Shown one piece after another: positions 21,788 to 31,823 of a DNA stretch of 64,000 nucleotides; position 1 is the first letter of the stretch, and every line of letters begins with the position of its first letter. The notes beneath the pieces were generated by a model. That model was not told where the DNA came from and searched no databases. It was given only the letters and a program-made list of their open reading frames with translations. This DNA comes from Pseudooceanicola marinus (GTDB lineage Bacteria > Pseudomonadota > Alphaproteobacteria > Rhodobacterales > Rhodobacteraceae), in the NCBI RefSeq assembly GCF_002786295.1, contig NZ_PGTC01000010.1, positions 248,001 to 312,000 of the forward strand, given 5' to 3'. The position numbers were made by a program, and so were the translations under genes.

Positions 21788-22816
21788 ATGAAGACCAACC
21801 CGGGCCGTTTCTTCGAGGATTACACCCTGGGGGAGGTGATCCCCCATGCGGTGCCGCGCACCGTCACGGCGGGGGAGCGCGCGCTGTATCACGCGCTCTA
21901 CCCGGCGCGCGGGGCGCTCTATTCCTCGGACGAATTCGCCCGGGCCTGCGGGCTGCCGGGATCGCCCATCGATGACCTGGCGGCCTTCCACCTGGTCTTC
22001 GGCAAGACGGTGCCGGACATCTCGCTGAACGCTGTGGCCAACCTAGGCTATGCGGAGGGCCGTTGGCTGGCGCCGGTCTGGCCCGGAGACACGCTGACCG
22101 CGCGCTCCACCGTGATCGGGCTGAAGCAGAACTCGAACGGCAAGACCGGCGTGGTCTGGGTGCGCACCGAGGGGCTGAACCAGTACGGTGCGATCATTCT
22201 CAGCTATGTCCGCTGGGTGATGGTGCGCAAGGGCAACCCGGAGGCGCCGGCCCCTGAAACCGTCGTGCCGGAGCTGTCCGACGCGGTGGCCGCCGGTGAT
22301 CTGGCGGTGCCCGAAGGACTGGATTTCACCGGCTACGATTTCGCCCAGGCGGGCGAGCCGCATGCCTGGGGCGACTACGACGTGGGCGAGCGGATCGACC
22401 ACGTGGACGGCTCGACCGTGGAGGAGGCCGAGCACATGCTGGCCACCCGTCTGTGGCAGAACACGGCCAAGGTCCACTTCGACGCCACCTTCCGCCCCGA
22501 TGGCCAGCGCCTGATCTATGGCGGTCACGTGATTTCCATGGCACGGGCCTTGTCCTTCAACGGCTTGGCCAATGCCCAGATGATCGTGGCGCTGAACGGC
22601 GGCGCCCATGCGAATCCCTGTTTCTCGGGCACGACGATCAAGGCCTGGTCCGAGGTGCTGGATCGTGCCGAGACCAGTGCACCGGGCGTGGGCGCCCTGC
22701 GTCTGCGATTGGTTGCGACCTCGGGTGGGGAGCCATTCACCCTGCGGGGCGAGGATGGGAAATACCTGTCGCACGTCCTTCTCGACCTCGATTACTGGGC
22801 GTTGGTGCCGCGTTGA
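21788..22816 (+). CDS. mch: Mesaconyl-CoA hydratase (beta-methylmalyl-CoA dehydratase)
   Basis: Hydrates mesaconyl-CoA to (2R,3S)-beta-methylmalyl-CoA in the ethylmalonyl-CoA pathway. The 342-residue protein is a double hot-dog MaoC-type protein: an N-terminal half with GRFFEDYTLGEVIPHAV and a central PVWPGDTLTARSTVIG, and a C-terminal half with EEAEHMLATRLWQNTAKVHFD. Length and sequence fit the mesaconyl-CoA hydratases of Rhodobacter. ATG at 21788 is used; an in-frame TTG lies at 21773. Location beside mcl2 supports the call. Confidence 0.85.
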   Translation: MKTNPGRFFEDYTLGEVIPHAVPRTVTAGERALYHALYPARGALYSSDEFARACGLPGSPIDDLAAFHLVFGKTVPDISLNAVANLGYAEGRWLAPVWPGDTLTARSTVIGLKQNSNGKTGVVWVRTEGLNQYGAIILSYVRWVMVRKGNPEAPAPETVVPELSDAVAAGDLAVPEGLDFTGYDFAQAGEPHAWGDYDVGERIDHVDGSTVEEAEHMLATRLWQNTAKVHFDATFRPDGQRLIYGGHVISMARALSFNGLANAQMIVALNGGAHANPCFSGTTIKAWSEVLDRAETSAPGVGALRLRLVATSGGEPFTLRGEDGKYLSHVLLDLDYWALVPR

Positions 22817-23240
22817 TCTGTCGGCGCGGGGTGTCGCCCCGAAGGGCGCGACGGCCTTCGGCGAGAGTATTTCGGTCTATCGGATGGGGCAGGGCGTTGC
22901 CATCTGTGGCCTGCAGGCGCGCGCCCGTCTCAGCCGCAACAGGGACGGGGTCCGGGGGGCGTCGCCCACATTATCCGTCAGCCATAAATACTCCGGCGGG
23001 CCGGACCGTCCGGGGCAAAACGCCGGGCCAGGGGCGCAGAATCAAGTCGTAAAACCTAGCAAATCAGTCAGAATTTTGCGTCGCTCATTACGTGATCACA
23101 GCGTCATTTTCCGTGATCACAAGTTGAAAAAGATATGGTTGCTTTCGTCAAATTCTCGGGACCGGACGCCCCGGAGAGGATGACAAGCGCATGCGATCTG
23201 CGTAAACCAGAGACCAAGGGAAATCCGGAAAGGACATGCC
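22817..23240 (+). other. 424-bp gap holding the sdh promoter region
   Basis: Between mch and sdhC. The left part is GC-rich and holds an imperfect hairpin (GTCGCCCC-GAA-GGGCGCGAC, 22833-22852) that may end the mcl2-mch transcript. The right part (23040-23160) is markedly AT-richer and contains the paired palindromes and a TTGAAA hexamer at 23125. No gene seen. Confidence 0.6.
23093..23123 (+). promoter_or_regulatory. Paired GTGATCAC palindromes upstream of sdhC
   Basis: The sequence reads GTGATCACA, 12 bases, GTGATCACAA. The palindromes at 23093-23100 and 23114-23121 are 21 bp apart, and the second box ends 117 nt before the sdhC ATG. A TTGAAAAAG stretch follows immediately. Spacing, orientation and flanking A residues match the site before sucC. 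Inferred operator or activator site; protein unknown. Confidence 0.7.
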
Positions 23241-23630
23241 ATGGCCGATGTGAACCGGGGCAACCGCCCGCTCTCTCCATTCATGCTCGGGAAGCACTAC
23301 AGGTTCCAGCTCAACTCCGTCACCTCGATCCTGACGCGGATCACCGGCAACGCGATGGTCGTTTCCGCGCTGCTGGTCGCCTGGTGGCTTCTGGCGGCCT
23401 CCTCCGGCCCCGACTACTTCGCGACCGCAGACTACGTGCTGACCTCCTTCATTGGTGACATCATCATGACGCTGTCGGTCCTGGGCCTGTGGTATCACAC
23501 CCTGGCAGGCTGCCGTCACCTGCTGTGGGACAACGGCTACTGCCTGGATGTCGAAACCTCCGACAAGCTCGGCTGGGGCATCATCGGCGGCTCCGTCGTC
23601 CTGACCCTGCTGACCATCATCATCGTCTGA
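23241..23630 (+). CDS. sdhC: Succinate dehydrogenase cytochrome b556 subunit
   Basis: A 129-residue membrane anchor of complex II, with three hydrophobic helices (about 31-52, 68-88, 104-126). N-terminal RPLSPFM and SVTSILTRITG correspond to the conserved RPLSPH and S-x3-R quinone-site segments. The haem-ligand region is WYHTLAGCRHLLWD near residue 85. First gene of the sdh operon. Confidence 0.93.
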   Translation: MADVNRGNRPLSPFMLGKHYRFQLNSVTSILTRITGNAMVVSALLVAWWLLAASSGPDYFATADYVLTSFIGDIIMTLSVLGLWYHTLAGCRHLLWDNGYCLDVETSDKLGWGIIGGSVVLTLLTIIIV

Positions 23631-23644
23631 GAGGAGAGCCAGCC

Positions 23645-24049
23645 ATGCGTTATCTCACCGACCGCAAGCGCGCCGTGGGCATGGGTGCCTCCAAGACCGG
23701 CACCGAGCACCACTGGTTCATGCAGGTGACGTCCTTCGCCCTGCTGCCGCTCGTCATCCTGTTCGTCTTCACCTTCGGCTGTGCCCTGGGCGGATCCTAC
23801 GAAGAGGTTGTCGCCTACTATTCCCGTCCCTTCCCGGCCATCGTCGCCCTGCTGACCCTCTGGGTCGGCATGATGCACTTCAAGTCCGGCGCCCAGATGG
23901 CGATCGAAGACTACGTCCACGGCATGAAGGGCCGTCTGACCATCATCGCGGTGACCTGCCTGGCCTATGCCATCGCGGCCACCGGCACCTATGCCCTGAT
24001 CAAGCTCGCACTCTCCGCTTCCGGCGTGATGATCGAGATCGACGTCTAA
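23645..24049 (+). CDS. sdhD: Succinate dehydrogenase membrane anchor subunit
   Basis: A 134-residue anchor with three hydrophobic helices and the haem-side segment MMHFKSGAQMAIEDYVHG near residues 78-95. The start at 23645 follows a GAGGAG ribosome site 14 bases after sdhC and gives the normal N-terminus (MRYLTDRKRAVG). Confidence 0.92.
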   Translation: MRYLTDRKRAVGMGASKTGTEHHWFMQVTSFALLPLVILFVFTFGCALGGSYEEVVAYYSRPFPAIVALLTLWVGMMHFKSGAQMAIEDYVHGMKGRLTIIAVTCLAYAIAATGTYALIKLALSASGVMIEIDV

Positions 24050-24064
24050 GACCCGAGGTTTCCA

Positions 24065-25870
24065 ATGGCTGCTTACGAATACGAAACGCACGAATATGAC
24101 GTGGTCGTGGTCGGCGCCGGTGGCGCGGGTCTGCGCGCCACCCTCGGCATGGCCGAACAGGGGCTGAAAACGGCCTGCGTGACCAAGGTCTTCCCGACCC
24201 GCTCGCACACCGTGGCGGCACAGGGCGGCATCGCCGCCTCGCTGTCGAATATGGGCCCGGACAACTGGCAGTGGCACATGTACGACACCGTCAAGGGCTC
24301 CGACTGGCTGGGCGACACCGACGCCATGGAATACCTGGCGCGGTCCGCCCCCAAGGCCGTCTATGAGCTGGAGCACTACGGCGTGCCCTTCTCGCGCACC
24401 GAGGAAGGCAAGATCTACCAGCGTCCCTTCGGCGGTCACACCACCGAGTTCGGCGAGGGCCCCGCCGTGCAGCGGACCTGTGCCGCCGCCGACCGGACCG
24501 GCCACGCGATCCTGCACACGCTCTACGGCCAATCGTTGAAGAACAACGCAGAGTTCTACATCGAGTATTTCGCCATCGACCTCATCATGAGCGACGACGG
24601 CGTCTGCACCGGTGTCGTCTGCTGGAAGCTCGATGACGGCACCATGCACGTCTTCAACGCCAAGATGGTTGTGCTGGCCACCGGCGGCTACGGTCGTGCC
24701 TACTTCTCCGCCACCTCTGCCCACACCTGCACCGGCGACGGCGGCGGCATGGTGGCGCGCGCAGGCCTCGCGCTGCAGGACATGGAGTTCGTGCAGTTCC
24801 ACCCGACCGGCATCTACGGCTCGGGCTGCCTGATTACCGAGGGCGCGCGCGGCGAAGGCGGCTACCTGACCAACGCCGAAGGCGAACGGTTCATGGAGCG
24901 ATACGCGCCCCAGTACAAGGACCTGGCGCCGCGCGACTACGTCTCGCGCTCCATGACCATGGAGATCCGCGAAGGCCGCGGTGTGGGGGAACATGGTGAC
25001 CACATTCACCTGAACCTGTCGCACCTGCCCGCAGAGGCCCTGGCAGAACGCCTGCCGGGCATCTCCGAGTCGGCCAAGATCTTCGCCGGCGTGGACGTGA
25101 CCAAGGAACCGATCCCGGTTCTGCCGACGGTGCACTACAACATGGGCGGCATTCCTACCAACTACCACGGTGAGGTGCTGAACCCGACCGCCGACAACCC
25201 GACCGCCGTCGTGCCCGGCCTGATGGCCGTGGGCGAAGCGGGCTGTGCGAGCGTCCACGGCGCCAACCGCCTCGGTTCCAACTCGCTGATCGACCTGGTG
25301 GTCTTCGGTCGTGCCGCCGCCCTGCGCGCCGGTGAGGTGGTGGACCGCGAATCCGCGATTCCCGCGACCAACAAGGCATCGGTCGATAAGGCCTTTGACC
25401 GCTTCGACTTCTACCGCAACGCCAAGGGCGGTGTGCCGACCGCGGAACTGCGGCTGGAAATGCAGCGCACCATGCAGTCCGACGCGGCCGTCTTCCGGGC
25501 CTCCGACACGCTGAAGGACGGGGTCGAGAAGATGACCGAGATCGCCGGCAAGCTGCCCGATGTCCATGTCACCGACCGTTCGCTCGTCTGGAACTCGGAC
25601 CTGATGGAAACGCTGGAGCTGACCAACCTGATGCCGAACGCTATGGCCACCATCGTCGGCGCCGAGGCTCGTCACGAATCCCGCGGCGCCCACGCTCACG
25701 AGGACTACGCGGAGCGTGATGACGAGAACTGGCGCGTCCACTCCATCACCCGCGTCGACGGCGCGAAGGTGGACCTGTCTTACCGTCCGATCATCGCCGA
25801 CCCGCTGACGACCGAGGAAGAGGGCGGCATCTCGCTCAAGAAGATCGCGCCCAAGGCGCGGACGTTCTGA
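24065..25870 (+). CDS. sdhA: Succinate dehydrogenase flavoprotein subunit
   Basis: Oxidises succinate to fumarate. The 601-residue protein has the FAD motif [21 protein letters not shown] near residues 13-32, the covalent-FAD His in [10 protein letters not shown] near 46-55, the catalytic HPTGIYGSG loop near 245 and RGEGG near 263, and [11 protein letters not shown] near 400. Length is normal. It is followed by a 132-bp gap and an unrelated gene before sdhB, which is unusual for the operon. Confidence 0.96.
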   Translation: MAAYEYETHEYDVVVVGAGGAGLRATLGMAEQGLKTACVTKVFPTRSHTVAAQGGIAASLSNMGPDNWQWHMYDTVKGSDWLGDTDAMEYLARSAPKAVYELEHYGVPFSRTEEGKIYQRPFGGHTTEFGEGPAVQRTCAAADRTGHAILHTLYGQSLKNNAEFYIEYFAIDLIMSDDGVCTGVVCWKLDDGTMHVFNAKMVVLATGGYGRAYFSATSAHTCTGDGGGMVARAGLALQDMEFVQFHPTGIYGSGCLITEGARGEGGYLTNAEGERFMERYAPQYKDLAPRDYVSRSMTMEIREGRGVGEHGDHIHLNLSHLPAEALAERLPGISESAKIFAGVDVTKEPIPVLPTVHYNMGGIPTNYHGEVLNPTADNPTAVVPGLMAVGEAGCASVHGANRLGSNSLIDLVVFGRAAALRAGEVVDRESAIPATNKASVDKAFDRFDFYRNAKGGVPTAELRLEMQRTMQSDAAVFRASDTLKDGVEKMTEIAGKLPDVHVTDRSLVWNSDLMETLELTNLMPNAMATIVGAEARHESRGAHAHEDYAERDDENWRVHSITRVDGAKVDLSYRPIIADPLTTEEEGGISLKKIAPKARTF

Positions 25871-26002
25871 TATGGTGGCCGGCCGGCAAGCGGCCCTGCG
25901 TTGTGTCCTTCGGGGACGCGACCGGGGCACGCCGCCGGCCGCTCGCTTTCCCTACGCGCCGGAGGCCCTCCGGCGGCGGCTTCGCCCGGACTACGTGACC
26001 CG

Positions 26003-27034
26003 ATGACCCAGCACATGCAAAGCTCGACCGCTTCGACCGGCGCCCCCCGTGGCACCGGCGGTGGTTTGCTGCATCTGCACCTGCTGGACACTTCCGTGGC
26101 CAGCGACAACGTGGGCGACGAGATCATCACCCGCTATCTGCGCGCGCAGCTTGAGGCGACATTCCCCGACGCCTATTTCACCACCTCCGCATCGCATGAC
26201 GGGCTGGGCCGATTCGGCCGTCGCCTGGTTAAAGCAGCGGATACTGTCTTTCTCCTGGGGACCAATGCGCTATATTCCCGGTGGCGGGCCCGCGGTGGCC
26301 TGATGCCGATGTCGCGCGCCGACGTGCGCGCGATGGACGGCAAGCTGGTGCTCTTCGGGGTCGGAGCCAACCGGGCATGGACGGGGCGGGCCGACCGACG
26401 CCAGGTCCGCCGGCTGTCGCGCCTGCTGTCTTCACGCTTCACCCATTCGGTGCGAGATGGATCTGCCATGAAGATCGTAGAGGCTGCTGGCCGCTGCGTC
26501 CTGAACGGTTCCTGTCCGACGATTTGGACCCTGCCACGCCAGCAGAGCTTCGCGCCCGCACGGCCCGAGCACGTCATTTTCTCGCTGACCGCCTACCGGG
26601 CCGATCGCGACGCCGATGCGCGCTTTCTCGATTGGCTGAAGACGCGTTACACGCGGTTCAGCTTCTGGCCCCAGCAGGTCGAGGATATCGCTTACTTCGA
26701 CAGTTTCGCCAACCGACCCGACGCCACGCGGATCGCGCCGAACCTCGCGGCCTTCGACCGCGCCCTGGCCGATCCTGCGGCGCTGGACGTCGTGGGCTCG
26801 CGCCTGCACGGCGGGATCCACGGGCTGCACGCCGGGCGGCGCAGCGTGATCCTTGCGGTCGACAACCGGGCGCGCGAAATAGGTGCAGAGACCCAGATCC
26901 CCGTGCTGGACCGGGTCGAGGCGCCCGACCGGCTCGACGCGCTGCTCGATGCGCCGATCGAGATCGACCTGACCGCATCGCATGAGCTCGCGACGCGCTA
27001 CCTCTCTCAGTTCGAGGAGCTGCGCGCCGCATGA
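26003..27034 (+). CDS. Polysaccharide pyruvyl transferase-like protein inside the sdh operon
   Basis: A 343-residue protein if started at 26003 (a second ATG lies at 26015; neither has a strong ribosome site). The start shows the family pattern [19 protein letters not shown] near 27-45. Next come [16 protein letters not shown] (about 82-97), [11 protein letters not shown] (about 113-123) and [12 protein letters not shown] (about 145-156). Near the C-terminus [21 protein letters not shown] (about 262-282) carries the Arg-His of the pyruvyl transferase/CsaB-like fold. Such enzymes add ketal pyruvate to surface sugars; the substrate here is unknown. It lies between sdhA and sdhB on the same strand, so it should be cotranscribed with them. 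Confidence 0.75.
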   Translation: MTQHMQSSTASTGAPRGTGGGLLHLHLLDTSVASDNVGDEIITRYLRAQLEATFPDAYFTTSASHDGLGRFGRRLVKAADTVFLLGTNALYSRWRARGGLMPMSRADVRAMDGKLVLFGVGANRAWTGRADRRQVRRLSRLLSSRFTHSVRDGSAMKIVEAAGRCVLNGSCPTIWTLPRQQSFAPARPEHVIFSLTAYRADRDADARFLDWLKTRYTRFSFWPQQVEDIAYFDSFANRPDATRIAPNLAAFDRALADPAALDVVGSRLHGGIHGLHAGRRSVILAVDNRAREIGAETQIPVLDRVEAPDRLDALLDAPIEIDLTASHELATRYLSQFEELRAA

Positions 27035-27116
27035 CTTCTTCTTTCCGCATCACCCAGCAGATCGCATGCCCGCTGGCATGCCGTGCCGCCATCGACACAC
27101 AACCGGAGGCCTGAAC

Positions 27117-27896
27117 ATGGTTCAACTGACCCTTCCTAAGAATTCCCGTATGACCACGGGCAAGACCTGGCCCAAGCCGGAGGGCGCCACGAATGTCCGC
27201 AAGTTCAAGATCTACCGCTGGTCCCCCGAAGAAGGCGGCAACCCCCGTGTCGACACCTACTTCCTCGACATGGACAAATGCGGTCCGATGGTCCTGGACG
27301 CGCTCATCAAGATCAAGAACGAGATCGACCCGACCCTGACCTTCCGTCGGTCCTGCCGCGAAGGGATCTGCGGCTCCTGCGCGATGAACATCGACGGGGC
27401 CAACACCCTGGCCTGCATCTTCGGCCTGGACGAGGTGAAGGGCGACGTGACGATCTACCCGCTGCCGCACATGCCGGTGGTGAAGGACCTGATCCCGGAT
27501 CTGACGCACTTCTACGCGCAGCACGCCTCGATCATGCCCTGGCTGGAAACCAAGACCAACCGCCCCGCCAAGGAATGGCGCCAGTCCATCGAGGATCGCA
27601 AGAAGCTCGACGGCCTCTATGAATGCGTGATGTGCGCCTCCTGCTCCACCTCCTGCCCCAGCTACTGGTGGAACGGCGATCGTTACCTCGGACCGGCCGC
27701 GCTGCTGCATGCCTACCGCTGGCTGATCGACAGCCGGGACGAGGCCACCGGCGAGCGTCTGGACCAGCTGGAAGACCCCTTCAAGCTGTACCGCTGCCAC
27801 ACCATCATGAACTGCGCCAAGACCTGCCCCAAGGGTCTGAACCCGGCGAAGGCCATTGCCTCGATCAAGCAGATGATGGTCGAACGCGCCGTCTGA
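27117..27896 (+). CDS. sdhB: Succinate dehydrogenase iron-sulfur subunit
   Basis: A 259-residue subunit with all three clusters: [2Fe-2S] ligands in [16 protein letters not shown] near 77-92, [4Fe-4S] ligands in [13 protein letters not shown] near 172-184, and [3Fe-4S] ligands in [17 protein letters not shown] near 227-243. The ATG at 27117 has CGGAGG at 6 bases. Last gene of the sdh operon. Confidence 0.95.
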   Translation: MVQLTLPKNSRMTTGKTWPKPEGATNVRKFKIYRWSPEEGGNPRVDTYFLDMDKCGPMVLDALIKIKNEIDPTLTFRRSCREGICGSCAMNIDGANTLACIFGLDEVKGDVTIYPLPHMPVVKDLIPDLTHFYAQHASIMPWLETKTNRPAKEWRQSIEDRKKLDGLYECVMCASCSTSCPSYWWNGDRYLGPAALLHAYRWLIDSRDEATGERLDQLEDPFKLYRCHTIMNCAKTCPKGLNPAKAIASIKQMMVERAV

Positions 27897-27921
27897 GGTC
27901 GCCACAGACCGCAAGACATCG

Positions 27922-27953
27922 AAAGGCCCCGGTCCGAAAGGTCCGGGGCCTTT
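27922..27953 (+). terminator. sdh operon terminator
   Basis: An 11-bp perfect stem (AAAGGCCCCGG / CCGGGGCCTTT) with a 10-base loop starts 26 bases after the sdhB stop. The T run is part of the right arm. Confidence 0.8.
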
Positions 27954-28015
27954 GCCGTTTCGGGGATGTCTCGGCCGGGGGGCAGGGCAGGGGCCTGCCG
28001 CGGGGCGCAGCCCAC

Positions 28016-28047
28016 GAAAAACGCCGGCCCCCTTGCGGAGACCGGCG
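28016..28047 (-). terminator. Terminator of the met operon
   Basis: On the minus strand, arms CGCCGG and CCGGCG are followed by TTTTTCG, about 40 bases after the metQ stop. Confidence 0.65.
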
Positions 28048-28086
28048 CGGAAGCGTCCCGCGGCCCGAGGGCCGCGAAAGCTGCCC

Positions 28087-28866
28087 TTACCAGGAGGTCA
28101 GGACGGTGCCGTTGTACTTCTCTTCGATGAAGGCCTTCACCTCATCCGAGTGGTAGGCGTCGACCAGCGGCTTGACCCAGGGCTCGTCCTCGTCGCCCTC
28201 GCGGACCACGATGATGTTCACGTAGGGGCTGTTTTCCTCGGTGGCGATGGCATCGGTCACCGGGTCGAGACCCGAGGCGATGGCGTAGTTGGTGTTGATC
28301 ATCGCTGCATCGAGATCGGCCAGCGACCGCGGCAGCTGCGCGGCGTCAAGCTCCTGGATGCGGATGTCGCGCGGGTTGTCGGTGATGTCGAGCACGGTCG
28401 GCACGAGGCCCACGCCATCTGCCAGCGTGATCAGCCCCTTCTGCTGCAGAACCAGCAGGGCGCGGCCGCCGTTGGTGGGATCGTTCGGGATGCCGATGGT
28501 GGCACCGTCGGGGATCTCCTCGGGCGAGGCATAGTCCTCGGAATAGAGGCTCATCGGCGTGTTGATGGTGGTGGCCACCTCGACCAGCTCGAAGCCGCGG
28601 TCCTTCATCTGGTTTTCCAGATAGGGACGGTGCTGGAAGCTGTTGGCATTGATGTCGCCATCGGCCAACGCCTGGTTCGGCACAACGTAGTCCGAGAATT
28701 CGACCACGTCGATTTCGAGCCCCATTGGCTCGGCCACCTTGGCGACTTCTTCCATGATCTCGGCGTGCTCACCGGGCGAGACGCCGACGCTGATCTCCCA
28801 GTCCTGGGCCATGGCGGCCCCGGCGGTCAGTGCCAGAACGGAGGAAAGGGTCATCAGTTTCTTCAT
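28087..28866 (-). CDS. metQ: Methionine ABC transporter substrate-binding protein (MetQ/NlpA)
   Basis: Periplasmic binding protein for D/L-methionine import. The 259-residue protein has a signal peptide (MKKLMTLSSVLALTAGAAMA) and then WEISVGVSPGEHAEIMEEV. The family segments ANSFQHRPYLENQ near 77-89 and IGIPNDPTNGGRALLVLQ near 127-144 are present. No lipobox Cys is seen at the cleavage site, so it is probably soluble rather than a lipoprotein as in E. coli. AAAAGGAG precedes the ATG at 28866. Last gene of metN-metI-metQ. Confidence 0.92.
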   Translation of the reverse strand: MKKLMTLSSVLALTAGAAMAQDWEISVGVSPGEHAEIMEEVAKVAEPMGLEIDVVEFSDYVVPNQALADGDINANSFQHRPYLENQMKDRGFELVEVATTINTPMSLYSEDYASPEEIPDGATIGIPNDPTNGGRALLVLQQKGLITLADGVGLVPTVLDITDNPRDIRIQELDAAQLPRSLADLDAAMINTNYAIASGLDPVTDAIATEENSPYVNIIVVREGDEDEPWVKPLVDAYHSDEVKAFIEEKYNGTVLTSW

Positions 28867-28889
28867 AGTGCTACTCCTTTTCAGAGACT

Positions 28890-29564
28890 TCAGGCGCCGC
28901 GGTTGCGCGGGGCCCGCTTGTCGACGCGCCGGGCGATCCATTCACCGATGGTCTGCACCAGCTGCACCAGGACAATCAGGATGACGACCACCATGGCCAT
29001 GACGTCGGGCATGAACCGTTGATAGCCGTAGCGGATGCCGAGGTCGCCAAGCCCCTCGCCGCCGACGGCGCCGACCATGGCCGAGTAGCCGATCAGGCTC
29101 ACCACGGCCAGCGTCAGGCCCAGCGTGATGCCCGGCAGCGCCTCGGGGATCAGGACCTTGCGGATGATCTGCATGGGCGTGGCGCCCATGGCACGCGCCG
29201 CCTCGATCAGGCCGCTGTCCACCTCGCGGATGGCGTTCTCGACCAGCCGCGCGATGAAGGGGATCGCCGCGATGGTCAGCGGCACGATGGCCGCCGTGGT
29301 GCCGATCGAGGTGCCGGCCACAAGCCGCGTGAAGGGGATGATCGCCACCACGAGAATGATGAAGGGGACCGAGCGTGTCGCGTTCACCACGACGCCCAGC
29401 ACCTTGTTCACTGCAGGCGCCGACAGCAGCTCGCCCTTCTGCGAGCAGGCAAGGAAGACGCCGATGGGCAGGCCGCCCACGGCCCCCAGCAGTGTCGAGA
29501 TCGCGACCATGTAGAGCGTCTGCCAGGTCGCCTCCATCAGCATGTTGATCAGGTTAGCTGACAT
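28890..29564 (-). CDS. metI: Methionine ABC transporter permease
   Basis: A 224-residue inner-membrane protein with five hydrophobic helices and the ATPase-contact loop IPEALPGITLGLTLAVVS near residues 138-155. It overlaps metN by 11 bases and precedes metQ by 23, so all three are one operon. Confidence 0.93.
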   Translation of the reverse strand: MSANLINMLMEATWQTLYMVAISTLLGAVGGLPIGVFLACSQKGELLSAPAVNKVLGVVVNATRSVPFIILVVAIIPFTRLVAGTSIGTTAAIVPLTIAAIPFIARLVENAIREVDSGLIEAARAMGATPMQIIRKVLIPEALPGITLGLTLAVVSLIGYSAMVGAVGGEGLGDLGIRYGYQRFMPDVMAMVVVILIVLVQLVQTIGEWIARRVDKRAPRNRGA

Positions 29565-30615
29565 AGCCGAGCACCTCCGTCCGCTGTTGGTTCTGTTGCA
29601 GGAAATTGCGCGCCTCGTCCGCCCGGTCGGCCTCGACCGAGATCAGCAGGTTGCCGAAGGGCCGCGCGTCGACCTCCTCGATGGCGCCGGCCAGGATGTT
29701 GACCTGCAGGCTAAGCTCCGTGCTCATCTTCGCCAGCAGCGGGTCGGTCGCGTTCTCGCCCACGAAGGTGATGCGCATCACCTCGCGCGCGGGGCCCGCG
29801 GGCCGCGTTTCGGTCAGCTCGCGCGCGATGAACTCCGGCAGGGTCACGCCGGTCACGCCCGACAGGAAGCTCTTGGTCGTGGGATGCTTGGGATCGGTGA
29901 AGATGTCGTAGGTCGATCCGTCCTCAACGATGTGACCGTCCTCGATCACCGCGACATGGCTCGCGATGTCGCGCACCACCGCCATCTCGTGCGTGATGAG
30001 CAGGATGGTCAGGCCGAGGTCGCGGTTGATGTCGCTCAGCAGTTCCAGGACCGTCTGGGTGGTCTCCGGATCCAGCGCCGAGGTGGCCTCGTCCGACAGC
30101 AGCACCTTGGGCTGCGTGGCCAGGGCGCGGGCGATGCCGACACGTTGTTTCTGTCCGCCCGACAGCTCCGCCGGGTAGCGCGCCGACAGCTCCTGCAGGC
30201 CGACGCGGGCCACCAGGTCGTCGACCCGCTTCTTGATCTCGCCCGAGGACATCCCGGAGATTTCCAGTGGCAGGGCCACGTTCTCGAACACGGTCCGCGA
30301 GGACAAGAGATTGAAATGCTGGAAGATCATGCCGACCTCGCGGCGGATATCGCGCAGGGCTTGCCCCTTGGCCTCGCCCACGTCGCGGCCGCCCACGAGG
30401 ACCTTGCCCGAGGTCGGTTTCTCCAGCCCGTTGACCATGCGCAAGAGGGTGGATTTGCCTGCGCCCGACCGACCGATGATGCCGGTGATGGTTCCCGGTT
30501 CGACGCTCAGCGATATGCCTTCCAGCGCCGTGACCTGGCCGCCGCCCTTCTTCGGGAAGGACTTGCCGACCTCGTCGAATATGATGGCTGCTCCGGTAGA
30601 GCTTTCCGTCTTCAT
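29554..30615 (-). CDS. metN: Methionine ABC transporter ATP-binding protein
   Basis: A 353-residue ATPase with Walker A GRSGAGKST near residue 47, LSGGQKQRV signature near 150 and Walker B VLLSDEATSALD near 170. The C-terminal NIL domain (about 275-350) senses methionine and inhibits transport. The ATG at 30615 follows a GGAGG site at a long 14-base spacing; the frame continues upstream to 30840 without conservation. I looked for SAM-II-type riboswitch sequence in the 284-bp leader and saw none. Confidence 0.92.
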   Translation of the reverse strand: MKTESSTGAAIIFDEVGKSFPKKGGGQVTALEGISLSVEPGTITGIIGRSGAGKSTLLRMVNGLEKPTSGKVLVGGRDVGEAKGQALRDIRREVGMIFQHFNLLSSRTVFENVALPLEISGMSSGEIKKRVDDLVARVGLQELSARYPAELSGGQKQRVGIARALATQPKVLLSDEATSALDPETTQTVLELLSDINRDLGLTILLITHEMAVVRDIASHVAVIEDGHIVEDGSTYDIFTDPKHPTTKSFLSGVTGVTLPEFIARELTETRPAGPAREVMRITFVGENATDPLLAKMSTELSLQVNILAGAIEEVDARPFGNLLISVEADRADEARNFLQQNQQRTEVLGYVS

Positions 30616-30899
30616 GCTGTTTCGGTTGCCTCCGGTTAGTGACCTGCAGGGGTAGACCCCAACAACCGCAAAGTCACAACCCCCCGCGCCTGAAGGGGAC
30701 CGCAAACGTGCGAAAACTCCTTTGAATGCCGAAACAATTGGCTTTGACGTTGGGTCGCCCAAGGCAAGGTTGTCCGGGGGCGCACCACCGTGATGGAACG
30801 CCGATTGCGGCCTTCTGGCGATAATCCGGGGCCGCGACACCCGGTCTTAACCCGCCGGATGCCAGTGTCCGCCACGATTTGACGGATGCGGAGAAGCTG

Positions 30900-31694
30900 A
30901 TGACCCGGTGGCGCCTGCCCCTGATCCTTTGCCTTGCCATGACATTACCAGGGCCACAGGCTCGGGCCTATTCCCTCATGCCCGAAGCCGAAGAGGCGCG
31001 GCCGCTGCTGGTGGCCGCCGCCCGTCCGATGCTGTCCCGGCCCGGGGCGACCCCCGCCGCCCCGGGGGCAGGGGCCCTTGCGGCAGCGCCGAAGGCCGTG
31101 CCCGCCGCCCCGGTGCCCAGCCTCTTCCGGGACCGTGAGGCCTCGTCGCTTTTCGCCCCCGTGCCGGATCGTGCACGGTTGTCGCCGCTGCGACCGCTGC
31201 CGCAGCGCCCGGGAACGGCCACGGCGCAGCTGTTGCACCTGATCGCCTCGGTGGAGGCGGATCCCTCGAAGGGCTACGATTCCGTGCAGTTCCAGGCCCG
31301 GATCAAACCGCCGAAGCCGCCCACGCAGATGACGCTGGACGAGATCCACGCCTGGATCCGCGCCACCCCGGGGCAGCAGCACGCCATCGGCCGCTATCAG
31401 ATCGTGCCACAGACCCTGCGCGGGCTGCAGAAGCAGCTGGATCTGCCCGGGCACGCCCGGTTCGACGCGGCGCTGCAGGATCGGATGGCGGATGCCCTGC
31501 TGCAATTCGCGGGCTACGACCGCTTCCTGAAGGGGCAGCTGACTCGCACGGGGTTCATGAACAACCTGGCCCGCGTCTGGGCGGCGCTGCCGAATTCGTC
31601 GGGGCGGTCCCACTACCACGGGCTGGCGGGCAATCGGGCGGCCTTCAGCTGGGGGCATTTCTCCAACCGGATGAAGGCGATCTTCCCGCGCTGA
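30900..31694 (+). CDS. Secreted lysozyme-like protein
   Basis: A 264-residue protein with a signal peptide (residues 1-23, ending in ARA) and an Ala/Pro-rich linker to about residue 110. A C-terminal globular domain follows: HLIASVEADPSKGYDSVQ near 117-134 contains a candidate catalytic Glu, and HAIGRYQIVPQTLRGL near 161-176 is the Gly-Arg-Tyr-Gln motif of lambda-type lytic transglycosylases and related lysozymes. Peptidoglycan cleavage is therefore likely but inferred. It stands alone, divergent from metN. Confidence 0.65.
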   Translation: MTRWRLPLILCLAMTLPGPQARAYSLMPEAEEARPLLVAAARPMLSRPGATPAAPGAGALAAAPKAVPAAPVPSLFRDREASSLFAPVPDRARLSPLRPLPQRPGTATAQLLHLIASVEADPSKGYDSVQFQARIKPPKPPTQMTLDEIHAWIRATPGQQHAIGRYQIVPQTLRGLQKQLDLPGHARFDAALQDRMADALLQFAGYDRFLKGQLTRTGFMNNLARVWAALPNSSGRSHYHGLAGNRAAFSWGHFSNRMKAIFPR

Positions 31695-31823
31695 TGCTGC
31701 GCCGCGACGTCACCTTTGCACCCGCAGCATAGCGCCTCTTCCCGTTTGCCAGACCTGTCCGTGCCGGATCTGTGTCATAAGACCCCCAGGGAGGAGAGCC
31801 GAAGCAGATCAAGAGGCACTCCG

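Noticed and set aside
30616-30899. Possible SAM riboswitch in the metN leader
   Set aside because: I looked for the SAM-II core (GCTTGCAGCC with the downstream GCTAAA) and for SAM-I-like junctions and found neither.
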